DNA from: Hawksworthiomyces lignivorus
Lineage: Eukaryota; Ascomycota; Sordariomycetes; Ophiostomatales; Ophiostomataceae
Direction of reading: 5' to 3'
Length of the DNA stretch: 64,000 nt
NCBI GenBank assembly: GCA_002917075.1
Contig: NTMA01000006.1
Location: 434,001 to 498,000 of the forward strand
In this document: in pieces, positions 30,375-41,191 of the stretch
Numbering within the stretch: position 1 is the stretch's first letter
Layout of the letters: every line of letters starts with the position of its first letter
Translations under genes and position numbers: made by a program
The notes under the pieces: model-generated
The model's input: the letters and a program-made list of their open reading frames with translations, nothing else
The model's database searches: none
What the model was told of the DNA's origin: nothing

Positions 30375-33300
30375 ATGGAGAATACTTCGAGCAAGCAAGT
30401 TCTTCCGTCGGGATCATCAACTCCAGAGCTGTCAAGTCAAACTGGGGAGGCACGCGCTTCACGACGACCACGACCTGTTACGCGAACACCTATACCACTC
30501 TACAGTGTTGAAGAAGACGAAGAACTTTCTGCATGGCAACATCAGGATGAGGCCGTCCGAAAGTCATTCGAAGACGCTAAGGTGGTTGCTTCTACCTTGT
30601 CAAGCATCTTTCACAGTGGCTCATTGCATGACCATGCCGGGTCAACGGTGTACCGGCTTCGCGAGCAAGCTGACCGTCTCGCCAAATTCTCCTACCAAGC
30701 CACCTTTACAGTGGGCCTTGTGGGCGATTCAGGCGTCGGTATGTGTCACCATATCATCGCTTGCGATAGTTGCGACGTCTAACAGACGATTTTCTTCAGG
30801 TAAAAGTAGTCTTCTGAACGCGCTCTTGAATGATGAGTTACTGGCCGCAAATGTAAGCAGCTACCAAGCGCTACTCAATATCACCCACAGATTCCCCAAC
30901 TTATGTAATGTAGGGCAGCACCGGAAAAGCATGTACCTGCGTTGCGATAGAGTGTCACTACGAGGACCGAGACGACTTCGTTATTGAGATTATACTGTTT
31001 ACTGAAGCTGAACTTATAGATCAAGTGATCGATCTGCTTCGGTCATACCGCTATTATCATCAGAATGGTCGTGATATTAAAGATGAATTCGAGAAAAAGG
31101 ACGCGAAAGACAGAGCTGATAGAGCTCGTGACACCTTTCATTCTATGTTTGGACGTCGGCTTTGCAATGAACAGCTGCTTTTAACAGATCCAGAAGACTC
31201 TGTCGTCTTGCTTTTAATGGCTTGGATCCGAGACATTTGGCCTTCGTTGCCTCGCGGGCGAGAGACCGTATCAAATAAGAGCGCTTGCTTTAAACGTCTG
31301 AGGCATCTTACTACTGAATCAGACAAGCTGGCGGTCTGGCCCTACGTTCAAAAGATCAAGTATGTGAGAGACTTGTAGAGAAATGAGAATATCCTGATTC
31401 TTAAACTTTTCCTAAAGCTGGAGTTATTGACGCGTTAGGGTTTTTATGAGGGCTTACATCCTGAGCAAGGGACTAATCCTTGTTGATCTGCCTGGTAATG
31501 TCACTTCTCCGCCACTCTGAAAAGTTATCTCGCATTCTGACTGATTACCATATTAAGGACTAAACGATATAAATGCTGCGCGAGAGATTGTCACTGAGCG
31601 CTATTTGCGAAGAGAATGCGACGAAATCTTCGCGGTCTGCGGTATTGGCCGTGCAGCATCTGATGCCAGCGTTCAAAAAATATTCAAGTTTGCCCAGCAG
31701 GCCGGACTATCTAATGTGGACATTATATGCACTAATTCAGAGGTAAAGTTGAGTATTACGAAGCGCCCGTGGATTATGGTACGCTGATAATATTCCCAAG
31801 AACATAAATGCAACCGAGGCCACAAGCTTCTGGAAGGAGCCAGCGAAGTCGACAGTGCGACAACTGGACGATGAGGTGGAAACACTGGAACAAGAGAACT
31901 CAGATTACAGAGAAGAGGTAGATGACCTCCTAGAAAAGTTTCATCTCTTGTCAGAAGAGGACAAAGCCCAGTTGATCGACCTCTCTGCTGCTCGGAGTAA
32001 AGTAGAGTGAGTGAATGCCACAGCGCTAAGCATGTCGTCAACTCAAGATACTAAAGCTATCGCTTGCGTAGGAGAGAGTTGGAAGCCAAAAAGCTCGAGT
32101 AAGGCAGGGTAGGACCCTAGTGCTACACTTACGCGCCAATTGCTAACTTTGGCAGACTCAAGAAGTTTTTATTGGAAACTCGGAACGCCGAGATCACTGA
32201 ACAGCTACAAGATCGGTATAAGGGCACAAGCGGCAAATTGCGGGTATTCTGCGTAAGTAATACAGATTACTTGCACAGTCGACTCCAGCCGAAAGCTAAA
32301 GCCCTTCCTTTACTTCGTCTAAGCGGGATTCCCGCCGTCAGAGCGCACTGTCTCTCCATGATTGCAGACATCCAGCTCCGTATTACCATAAAATTTCTTC
32401 GGCAAGATATGTCTGCTCTCCTCGGTGATGTGGCGTTGTGGCTCCAAGCCGGTGCGGACTACACAAACGAAGAGAAAAAGAGGACCATTCAAGAGACTCT
32501 TAACTCGACCGAAAATAATTTGAACATGGTTAGCAATTCTGGTTGCCTGCACATTTTTGGCAAACAAATATTGACAATAATTCTAGTCGTTGATTAGATT
32601 TAACTCTTCTTTTCTTGACATATCTATGTCTATGAAAAGAACGTTTAACAGTATGCTGTACGAGAGTAAGTTGCTCCTCAGCTGCCCGAGTCTCTAACTG
32701 GGCATTTCTAACTTTCGTTGCTAACACCCAATGTTTCTAGAACAGCGACCCCGCGAATGGGCCCAACGAGCCCTTGACGCAGCACGAGTGTGGAGTACTG
32801 TAAGTGTTTACTCACCAGGGGCTGACTAAAGCTCGTGACTCGATATAAGTTCTGATACAAGACTGTGGACTAACTTTCTGAAGTGGCATCATGGTAAACT
32901 CCAAAGCTCCACAACGCCTTCTCGCATGTCCTAATGATTCCTTTAGCAACCTATAGCAGATTCTGCACGATGTATGGCTATGGAGCCACTCCTAATGCCA
33001 GGTGGCATGACTGGAACGAGGAAGCCGTAAGCGCTATGGCCACGGATCTAGAAGGCCCGTGGCAAACATTGCGCTTGGTCATCGGCGGGCACTGTGATGG
33101 TCTCGAAGCGCGCTTGAAAGATGACTTCGGCGGTGCAATTAGAAGCATTTGTGAGAAACCAAAATCCTAGGCGACAACTAGCCCAGACCATTTCCTTAAT
33201 GACGTGCGAGACATCACGCCCATAACCCGGTAGCTGATATTGTACGCTTTGGAACTAGACACGGATCTGAGCGACCTTCTTAGTCTACATGCCACATGGA

Positions 33301-33965
33301 AAGATACCCTTGTTGTGCGCACAGGTGTCTTGACGGCAGATATCCACCAGCTTCGTCGCAGCTTTGAGGCAGATATACAGTATGAAGTCCTAGGAAGCAA
33401 AAGAACTCGTGTGTAGCACAATTATTTCTAGACATTCGTTAACACGTATCTACTAGCCTTCTCGAAGTAGACGCGTTTTCGGGAATGCGCACTTCTCTCA
33501 TCGGAGAAGCTATGGAAAGTTCTTATAGGAAAGCAAACAAGTGTTGTGAGTCATTCCTCTTCTGTTAATCAAGACTTCGATTCTGGCCGAGTCATTGACT
33601 ACACCTGCTTACCTATGGAATGCATTATTTGTGTAGATGGTCCTGGTTCGCATATCAGACGAATAAAAATCATCGAAGGCGCTGTAGGGCAAGAAAAACT
33701 CTTTGCAGATCTCATGAACACGTTCAGGAGCCGATTCATCGATATCGTGGACCGTTATGGACATGACATGACAGCGGTGGCCAAGACACACGCCAACAGC
33801 GTCAAATCGACATTCGATATGGCGAGGAACGGAAATTTGAAAATCGAGAGCGAAGAGGATCTCAGCTGCCGGCATAGGGTGGAGGATTTTCTCCCAACCG
33901 CGGCTACAACAGTGCAGCTGGCCAAAGAGGCGCTTATGTTTGGAGATCTAGACGCAGGATATTAA
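30375..33965 (+). CDS. SLIP-GC/dynamin-like large GTPase, many short introns
   Basis: About a dozen exons. Confident joins: 30375..30738, 30800..30852, 30914..31359, 31439..31494, 31558..31742, 31801..32006, 32072..32098, 32156 onward; later exons include WAQRALDAARVWST (about 32742-32802), HDWNEEAVSAMATDLEG (32934-33150) and the final exon from about 33638. G1 is restored across intron 1 (GDSGVG|KSSLLNALL), a Ser/Thr switch segment GSTGKACTCV follows, G3 is DLPG and G4 reads CTNSE, a departure from the usual [NT]KxD. The rest resembles fungal relatives of the nuclear GTPase SLIP-GC (for example LRVFCVSN, LRLSGIPAVRAHCLSM), with a coiled coil at 31840-32000. One junction near 32526-32634 could not be placed in phase. 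Divergent from an NLR, so a role in the same defence locus is possible. Confidence 0.75.
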
Positions 33966-34499
33966 AGCTATTGCTTGTATGGCAACTTAGAATGAGATAT
34001 CTATAAGACAGTAATACACCATAAAATTTATTTTTAGTAGTAAGAAAATAATATAGAAAGAGAGCGAAAGTTAGAAAAAAATTAGAAAGGACATTACCAA
34101 AACAGTCATCGAGAAGGTATTGAGCACAGTTGTGGCTGTACCATAGGAGCATACCAAGGCACACTCACCAAGCAGGTCCGAACAGGGATAGGATAGCACA
34201 GGCTCATATCTTAAAGTGGAGATTCTCGGTGAGGATTTTCGTATGGCATATCAGCCATGATGGCGAGAAATTCTCAGCTCTTCTGAGTCTTCAGCAAGAG
34301 TCCGAATTTTTTAAAATCTTGCCAATGAATTTGAGGGAGAAAATCTTTCTGAACTACCCATACCATTACCTTTAGTCAAACGCTACTACTCTAAACTAAG
34401 TTCTGGAGTGATGCCGATGCAACAGTGCGGACGTACGAAACGTGATTCCACACCGATGGGATCTAAAAAAACGAACCTTTCGACGAAGAGATACTGTTT
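33966..34499. other. AT-rich intergenic DNA with one copy of a dispersed repeat
   Basis: No gene seen. The stretch 34163-34252 is related to 38216-38302 (see repeat entry). Confidence 0.5.
34163..34252 (+). repeat. dispersed degenerate repeat, copy 1
   Basis: Shares ordered blocks with 38216-38302: AAGCAGG, GGATAG/GAATAG, ATAGCACAGG/ATAGCATAGG, TCTCGGTGAGGA, then a TTTCGTATGGCATAT-like end. The two copies are diverged with small indels, as expected for an old element eroded by RIP. Confidence 0.55.
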
Positions 34500-34519
34500 T
34501 CTCTAGTTTTGCATCGCTG

Positions 34520-34848
34520 AGGCGAGCACACTATTGCTGGTGTCCCGGGTCATCAGCGTCGACGCACCAAGCTGGCAGGCGTTCAAGCCGTGTCCGCGCA
34601 CCTACCATCTGCTTGCGCGACCGGTCGGCAAGAGGAGGCGATGCACGGCCTGTGGCTCGTGAGCTCGAACCCGCTTGACGTGCTGAGCGCGGTTACGGCG
34701 GGCATACAGGCAGCGTGGATAGACCGGAGCGGCCTAGGCTGGGTAGATAGCCTCGGCGATGCGCTGGGCATGAGGCCGACGGTAGTGGTACACGGTATGG
34801 ACGAAGCTGTCAGTGACATTGCAGCAAGAAGCCCATCTAAGACGTAGG
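34520..34848 (+). pseudogene. C-terminal fragment of a haloacid-dehalogenase-family (HAD) gene, frameshifted
   Basis: GC-rich island in AT-rich DNA. One frame (to about 34615) reads VISVDAPSWQAFKPCPRTYH, the segment holding the HAD motif III lysine region (FKPxPRxY); the next frame, in to the stop at 34846, reads AMHGLWLVSSNPLDVLSA, GIQAAWIDRSGLGWVD and PTVVVHGMDEAV, the usual C-terminal part of type II haloacid dehalogenase-like proteins with the SxNPxD motif. The frame changes within the Arg/Gly-rich stretch around 34610-34640. The N-terminal half with the nucleophile Asp is absent. A decayed or transposed gene piece. Confidence 0.7.
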
Positions 34849-35296
34849 TCATCGTTTAGATGGCCTACAAAACAAAGGCTGTATTATCGCACTCATTTAT
34901 TTTCTGTTTCGAATTTTAAACCTTTTTTTTTATTTCAAGTTCTGTTATAGCTGAATGTCTTGCTTTCTGAACTCTTATTAAAACGCTTCCAACTAGCTAT
35001 AAGCACGTGTCATGGACGCCTCGTCAAAACGCTCGCAGCAGTGCTCTGGCTGTGTAAACTGAAATTGACTGCCTTCAGTATCAAACGTCTTTCTAATGAA
35101 ATATATATTTGCCAGAATGCCGAATTACAGTTGAAGATTTCGTTAGTCAATGAGCGAACCAAGCAGTAGGAAGCCAAAACACCGTCTCCAACTTTTCGAC
35201 AATTTATAGATACGAATTCTAGCACTATTTGTCTCTCTCAACCCTTTTGCCCTGTGGCTTCTTATTCTCCTTCAATATGGATAGGTGCTAGGGACG
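34849..35296. other. AT-rich intergenic DNA
   Basis: Nothing recognisable. Confidence 0.5.
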
Positions 35297-35909
35297 TCAA
35301 TGACACCACAGCCACCCATACAACAAAGGTTTCCGCAAATGTTTGAAATCCAATCATCTATAGAAGGACAAGTTAGCTCAGAAATTTTTCCAACTGTTTT
35401 CGTGAAACATACTCATATCAATTTGAGTAAAAACAGCATTTCCTGCGGCATCCTCGCAAACACAGGTAATGGAACTCCAAGTGCCGCCGCCAATTTGGCA
35501 GTATCCACAAGAAGCAGCAAAATCGCCACTGTAATGTTTTTTTATGTTAGTTAGCACGCTATGCTTAATTTAAAATGCATTACTCGAAGCTTACTCCGCA
35601 AGTGGCACAATAATGCCGTTCAGATTCCCAAAACACAGGTTTAGGTCCAAAAATGTATCAGCTGGCGCTGTGCCACCACAACCATCTTCGCAATACGAAG
35701 CGATATAGTAATCAGATATGCCATTAACGATAGGACAAAGTAATTCCCACTAATATTGATTAGCCTTTGAAGTCTTTCATGGAGCCTGACGTGTAGGTTC
35801 GGGAACAAGTTATATTACTAACAGCTGGACACGTAGGAGAAAAGTTTTGCGCCACGGTTTGAGACACTGGATAAGCAAGTAAGGCAAGAGAGAGTGAGGT
35901 GATCTTCAT
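35297..35909 (-). CDS. Small secreted cyanovirin-N homology (CVNH) protein
   Basis: Four short exons: 35823..35909, 35595..35749, 35413..35528, 35297..35358 (139 aa); introns 54-73 nt, all phases consistent. The start MKITSLSLALLAYPVSQTVA is a signal peptide, cleaved about after Ala-20/Gln-21. The mature chain shows the tandem CVNH pattern: NFSPTC, then SDYYIASYCED, LDLNLCFGNLNG, then a second unit GDFAASC, ITCVCEDAAGN, IDMNDWISNN. CVNH domains are mannose/oligosaccharide-binding lectins; fungal members are usually cytosolic or secreted and may act at host or competitor surfaces. The many Cys residues (about 11) suggest disulfides. Because every exon is short, no long reading frame reveals the gene. 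Uncertain points are the first donor (GTTAGT) and the C-terminal tail after WISNN. Confidence 0.72.
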
Positions 35910-37362
35910 GGTAAATACTATAAGTTAAACCGTGGAGAATGTTGAAGCCGTATGAGGATGATAGCTTGATCTTGATAATACAGTGATTGTCATCGACGTC
36001 GGAAAGCTGTCTTATTTCTATTCCTTCAGTTCCAGATACCACTCCGTAAGTGTATATATTCTACGTCGAACTTTGCAAATAGGGTTTGGCATTATCCGAG
36101 GTATTCGATGCTCGTCCAACACAAAATCTAAAGATATTGTCTAGAACTAAAGAGTCCTAGGAGCAAAGAATATGGACAAGCCATGGAGGGAAGCGCTTCG
36201 GAGAGGCGTTGTGATTGGGCAAAGTACGCGGAGCTGGGTGATGACGAGAAGCCTCGTGCATGTATGAGTAGAGTCAACATAACAGAACCAGCTGCGTCAG
36301 GCTCATCGCCTCTCCATGCAGAGGGAAATACGATTTTTAATGTGATATCGTGCAGCAGCCCGATTTAAACCAATGGCACAAGGAGCGACCCTAATACTGC
36401 ACGCCGACGGGGGTAGGACTACTTCAGTTTGGACAAGCATCTTTACATGGCCTGGACACGGCAAGCCAGAATCAAGGCAGTACGCAAGTGCCTCATATCC
36501 ACTGCGGCCGCAGAAATAGGCCGTCTGTGCCGCCGAATTGGGCTGCCACAGCGTCGTAGTCGCTTGTATCTTCATTCTTTGATATTCACCGTCATGTTTT
36601 GCTGTACTATGTATTACTCCTTATGCGTGATTAGACCTACTGGCGGCATTCCCAACTGAGGATAGTGCTCCCGCATTTTTGTGTTGTGTGGTAGCGTGCC
36701 TCGCAGCCGCCCCTGGCGGCTTGCTTTTGGCTGATTCGCCCGGAAGATCGCGAAGATTAGGGGTGGACGGCCTAGTCACTTGGTCAGAAGCAAGGTTGCA
36801 TCGACAATCGTGGAAAGTTGCCAGAAGAAGTAAGGGCATGCTACAATGAGCTAGAAGGATCTTAGTGTGTGGGCATTTTCTGGGGGCTTTGACAATGACT
36901 CGAAATCATTGTTGTTGGACAGTGGAATAGGTCGCTTAATGCGGAGCACCACGTTGGCCCGGCTTCGGATGGGAATTGGCTGGCTGGGGGTGACGGCCTT
37001 TAACACCACTTCAGCATTCGATGGATATCTGGCGAGCATAGAGAAAATTATGTTTCTCCCTTCCTTATGGCTATTGCTGCCTCTGATTCACCCCGGTCTT
37101 CGAGGGTTTAAGATGTACTTACGGGTATCCGGCACCCCAATGGAAAGTAAACAGCAGACATGCTGTAAGTTCCATTTGGTCAGGTCGGCCATAGCCATAG
37201 AATCAATGTCTAATATTTATGCTCCCTTCCCCTACTCATTATCAGACACCCAGATCCTTAAATTTCTTCGATCCTTCAACTAACACAATTGCACTCTGTT
37301 CATGCTCAATCATCGCAAATAATTTCAATTATTTCGAAATTCAAAGTCCCCAACATCATCAA
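35910..37362. other. AT-rich intergenic DNA
   Basis: No gene supported. The frames on both strands lack domains. The last ~80 bp before 37363 look like the CT/A-rich leader of the small secreted-protein gene. Confidence 0.5.
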
Positions 37363-37794
37363 ATGCATTTCCCTCTCACTATAATCACCGCCGCCCTTGT
37401 TGGCCTCGCTGTTACAGATCCTACCAGCGACTCCTCTGGCACAATCGGACTTCCGAGATTGCCGAAAAGAGTACGTCCAATCTAGCAAACTCTAAATATG
37501 TTTGGTAAAAGCACCGGTTTAACGTCTAGGCAATTAGGAATCATCTGCTGAGGTTAGATAGTCTCATATTTTGACAAGTTGTTGCTGTATAGTTAAATTA
37601 ACCTCTCCTTCCCGAAGTTGGCTACCTCAATCTTATGTCAAGCCGCATGCAAAGACGCCGGCTCTACTATCTGCTCCACTTGCAATAGCCTAGCTGCTAA
37701 GTCAGGCATCTATATGGGCACTGTCAACGGCACGAGCGTACCTGTTCTACCTCCTCAGGCAAAGATCCAGAGAAGATTTAATTGCCTAGCATAG
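37363..37794 (+). CDS. Candidate small secreted Cys-rich protein with a 15-nt microexon
   Basis: Not a recognised family. Exons 37363..37470, 37538..37552 and 37618..37794 (99 aa), introns 67 and 65 nt, all phase 0. The start MHFPLTIITAALVGLAVT is a signal peptide; then TDPTSDSSGTIGLPRLPKR ending in a dibasic KR (possible Kex2 site), microexon ESSAE, and a Cys-rich domain with C-x3-C-x7-C-x2-C (LCQAACKDAGSTICSTCNS) and a last Cys near the end (FNCLA). One potential N-glycosylation site, NGTS. Without the microexon the frame is also open, with an intron of 147 nt, which would be unusually long for this window. Effector-like by size and composition; expression is unproven. Confidence 0.5.
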
Positions 37795-38215
37795 TCGATC
37801 TAATAGGCGGAAATACGTATGCCGGGGACCGTCTGCTCTAGCTCTTCAGATTCATTGCGGGTATCGGCATATGGATCATTAGTACAAGATTTGTGCGATT
37901 GAAGTGTTACCTGGCCGCTGCAATTCCCTGAACCTTTGCAGCAGCGTCTTCAATGATGATTTTGTATTTAGATACTCTCACTTTAAGCCTATTGTCTATA
38001 TATCTTCTCAAGTTAGCTCAGCTTCATTGTGGATTCTTAGCGTGTAGGTGTACCGTCAACTAAGAACAAGCGCCCATCGGGATTGCGATGGTTGAATCTC
38101 AATATAGGATTTCCTGGTCTGCGCTATCTCTGCAAATACAATCTCGGTTTCTTTGTCTGTTAGTTTAGATATTGTATACGAATATGGCACGTCAAACCGA
38201 GTAGGCCTAATAAAA

Positions 38216-38302
38216 TGTCACTAAGCAGGCAAGAGCAGGAATAGCATAGGTCCTCGTCCAAAGGAGGAAGATCTCGGTGAGGAGATTTGTGTATCATATA
38301 CT
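38216..38302 (+). repeat. dispersed degenerate repeat, copy 2
   Basis: Partner of 34163-34252; the best conserved block is TCTCGGTGAGGA at about 38271-38284. Confidence 0.55.
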
Positions 38303-38417
38303 CTTATAAACCACGAATCTTGTCAACTTATATATAGCTCCTGTAGCTTTGTAACAGCCCAATATAAAACACGAATCTCGTCATTAAAAATTTCCTTATT
38401 TGACATATTCCTGTGCT

Positions 38418-38483
38418 GCTCCTGCTTCAACCTGCTTAGCGGGTGGTATCGCTCCTGCTTCGGCCTGCTTAGCGGGTAGTTAT
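38418..38483 (+). repeat. 33-bp tandem duplication
   Basis: Two adjacent 33-bp units beginning GCTCCTGCTTC and containing CCTGCTTAGCGGGT; they differ at a few positions (CAA/CGG, GGTGG/GGTAG). Confidence 0.75.
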
Positions 38484-38802
38484 GCCTTCGGCTGTTCCTG
38501 TAGCATAGAGCTTTGCTTTTGACAAGACTTAAAGAGCAATTATTTATAAATCCTCTGTTTATATAAATCCAGCTTCAGTTTACGCCTTGTCTCCTTTCTG
38601 CAATGCCCTTTAGAATGCCCTTGGTTGCCTTCCTACTGTCCTTTTCATGCTGTAATTTTTTGTGCATATATATTTCTGTATTTGTTAAGTTTGAACACTT
38701 TAGAGTGCTGAAAGGCAACAGATCACAGCAGCGTGGGCACCAGTATATAGTTACGTAACTATCCTCCTAGTGTAATATTCCTGCTAGTATCTAATTCGGT
38801 GT

Positions 38803-38905
38803 GGCACATATATTGTACTGGTATACGATTGGTGCTAGCCCCACGAGTGTGCTATCCCCAACTGTATACTAGCCACTTTCAGTGCCAGTACACTATATGT
38901 GCTGG
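38803..38905. repeat. imperfect inverted repeat, arms about 20 bp
   Basis: The left arm GCACATATATTGTACTGG (from 38804) is complementary to the right arm CCAGTACACTATATGTGC (from 38885) with one mismatch; about 60 bp lie between. Could be a MITE remnant or the edge of a larger element. Confidence 0.7.
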
Positions 38906-38961
38906 TATTTCATTCTGCCTTTCCTGACCGCTTTATTGTGGTCTCTATTTAGGTCCCTCTG

Positions 38962-39214
38962 TGTAATGGGCCAAGGCCAGAGACCAGACTGACGGACCCA
39001 GCGAGGACACCGGGGGAGGGGGCAGTCGCTCGCCCGGGCGACCTGCCGGCCCACCGGCCCGCTTGCCCCTGGCGCCCCTTATTTCAACCAGGAGCTTCGC
39101 TCCTAAAAGTCGAAGGAGAATCTTCTCTCTTCTGTATCTTTAGTCTTTCGTTCAATCAGGCCTATAGTATTGACTCAGGGCTCCTCTGTGCTCAATGCCA
39201 GCGGACCCCTTACA
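38962..39214 (+). mobile_element. solo LTR (253 bp) with 5-bp target-site duplication
   Basis: Begins TGTAATGGGCC and ends GGACCCCTTACA, so the ends form the usual TG..CA short inverted repeat (TGTAA/TTACA). It is flanked on both sides by CTCTG (38957-38961 and 39215-39219), an exact 5-bp duplication. The inside is GC-rich in the middle, with no coding frame and no second LTR nearby, so the element was lost by LTR-LTR recombination. Superfamily (copia or gypsy) cannot be told. A related start sequence, TATAATGGGCCAAGGCC, is seen inverted at about 46853-46870. Confidence 0.85.
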
Positions 39215-39478
39215 CTCTGGTCCTAATTCGTAACATTAACATTTTTATATAATATCTATTTTATAAGCTGTATGTAAATATTTATTATACTAGTTCTATT
39301 AGTGTTAAATCTAGTATACTAGTTTTTACGACATAGACAACTAGTATTCTCCGTCGTCTACCTACTGTCGTTGTATCGGAAGCGCACCAGCAGTCTATTA
39401 CGTCGTATTTACAAATAAACAACCGAGCGCAGAATTATAGCCATTTACTATGTACACCAGTGCGAACCTGACCCTCTC
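39215..39478. other. AT-rich spacer
   Basis: TSD plus AT-rich DNA; nothing else seen. Confidence 0.5.
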
Positions 39479-40265
39479 GTGGACAGCGACGCGATAAATG
39501 CAGCTAGTGTCGATGGTTCAGCCCGGCAAAGAGAGGTTGTTAGGCTTAGTCAAGTCTACCCTTCTCTCAGAACTGAAATCGTAACAGTCATTGACGTGAT
39601 TGCTATTCATGGCCTAGACACAAATTCGCTAGATACATGGCTATGGAAAGCCAATGGCGCTCGCGTTAACTAGCTCTCGGACCGTGGCATGCTGCCTGAG
39701 AAGATTCCGAATGCGCAGATCTTCACCTGCGATTGGCCGGCCGTTCTCATCGAGGACCTGGATTATCTTCCAAACACAATCGAAGAGCTTGATTGGCACC
39801 TGCTTTGCGGCATTTACAGTTGGCCTCCTGTGGTGGGCAAGACCCCTGGAACGGACGACCGGCCAATGGTCTTCATTGCGTTCTGCCTTGGAGGCATCAT
39901 CTTAATGGAGGCGCTTGTGATCGCAAGCCACGAATATTGTTCCGTAAAACAGATGACATGCAACATCATTTTTCTTGCCACGCTCTTTTGAGGCACTTTG
40001 TTTCAGGACGTGGCCAAGTGGGCCGTCCCAGGTCTGAAGGTCTGGGCTGTGATTCAAGATTTAAGACATGAAGGTTGCCGAAGTGCTCAAGTATACAAAG
40101 CCGACTTTCGAGCTTGACGAACTTGTGTGCAGTTTCAATGCTGTCTGTCAGGAAAATCGGCCTTATAGGCCATGTATTTACCTTCTACGAGGCTAGCAAG
40201 TCGAGTCTAGGGAAGAGAGTTCCCTGGATCCCTGCCTCTCTGTTCCGAGAACAACCGTTAAGATT
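39479..40265 (+). pseudogene. broken copy of the N-terminal alpha/beta-hydrolase part of the downstream NLR
   Basis: Parallels residues ~60-290 of the NLR at 41192: VDVIAIHGLDTNS / VDIIAIHGLDTNS, MLPEKIPNAQIFTCDWPA / MLPEKVGHARIFLCDWPA, FIAFCLGGIILMEAL / FIASCLGGIVLSKAL. In-frame stops occur at about 39671 (where the intact gene has Trp in VNWL, TGG to TAG) and 39988 (TGA just after LATLF), and the frame slips beyond 40000. TGG to TAG fits C-to-T at CpA on the other strand, as by RIP. After about 40265 it runs into GC-rich, transposon-like DNA, so the NACHT part is missing. Confidence 0.8.
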
Positions 40266-41191
40266 CGTTGATCTACTTCCGCCTGCCGGCCCGCCGGCCT
40301 GCGTGCCAGCTGGCACCCTCGGATTACTGCCGCCTGTCACCGCTATCGCAGATATGTCCCTGACCTGCACCTGCCTCCTGTACATAGTGTTAAGTTATAA
40401 GGTACTGTTACATGTGTCCAAGGGGATTGATCCTTTTTGCACTGGTATAGTAGCCTAGTGGCATCACTCAACACATAGCTCCTTAAGCTACGTCTTCGTC
40501 TACAATCTGACCCCTCCTCCCTCCCCCACCTACGCTCGTATAGAAGACTAGCCTAACCTGAACAATACTTGTCGTCTCTGATCTCGTCCCCACCTACTTG
40601 CACGCCAGCCCGCCGTGACAAAGAGTAAAAGTAATAATTATCATAATCCGAAGGGCGAAGGCCTCGGCGCCTCCAGCCGCGCCTCCCAGGGTGCCAGTGA
40701 GCACCACCTACGGGCCACGAGCGCCAGCACTGGTAGTCTCCTATTAGTAGAAGTGCGCTCTGCAGGGCCATGGGGAGACCTCAGGGGTCCACGAGGGAGC
40801 CCCTAGGCTAGCCAATTAGATTCAAGGAGCGATAAACTCTTGGAGGCCCTTCCCTCTTTTTAAATAAAGGAGATAAGAATATGTTCTTGTCGAACTTCCC
40901 TTCTTACCTCTGTTACCGAGTGACTTGTGATTATATTCTATTCTCCACATAACTCCTTGTACCTTTCTACTATTCATTACAAGGGGTTGTATGTTTGTCG
41001 TATTTAGGCGCGCTTGTAAATTGAAGCAGCCTTGCCTCACACACACGTTTCAGCGGTGGGAATTGTGCCACCCTGGGCCAATCAGAAGCTCTCAAACTTT
41101 GATAGAGGTTGGTTTTCTTCATTTCTTCGGTAAGGTGAAAACATTCTATCATTTTTTTAGCCAAGCGTGAAGCAAGTCCAAGTCTATCAAT
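40266..41191. other. GC-rich then AT-rich transposon-like debris and NLR promoter
   Basis: Segments rich in CCGGC/GCCGGC (40280-40330, 40660-40810) look like the GC-rich middle of the solo LTR at 38962, but I could not find matched ends and a target duplication. No gene supported. Confidence 0.5.

Larger units (their letters stand above)
37795..38961. other. AT-rich repeat debris
   Basis: No gene. Contains the second copy of the dispersed repeat, a short direct repeat (38305-38325 and 38363-38383, TATAAAMCACGAATCTYGTCA), a 33-bp tandem pair and a large imperfect inverted repeat, listed separately. Confidence 0.6.

Noticed and set aside
40388..40987. Second LTR in GC-rich DNA with TGTTA..TTACA-like ends
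   Set aside because: No matched inverted ends with a target-site duplication could be found, so the bounds would be arbitrary.
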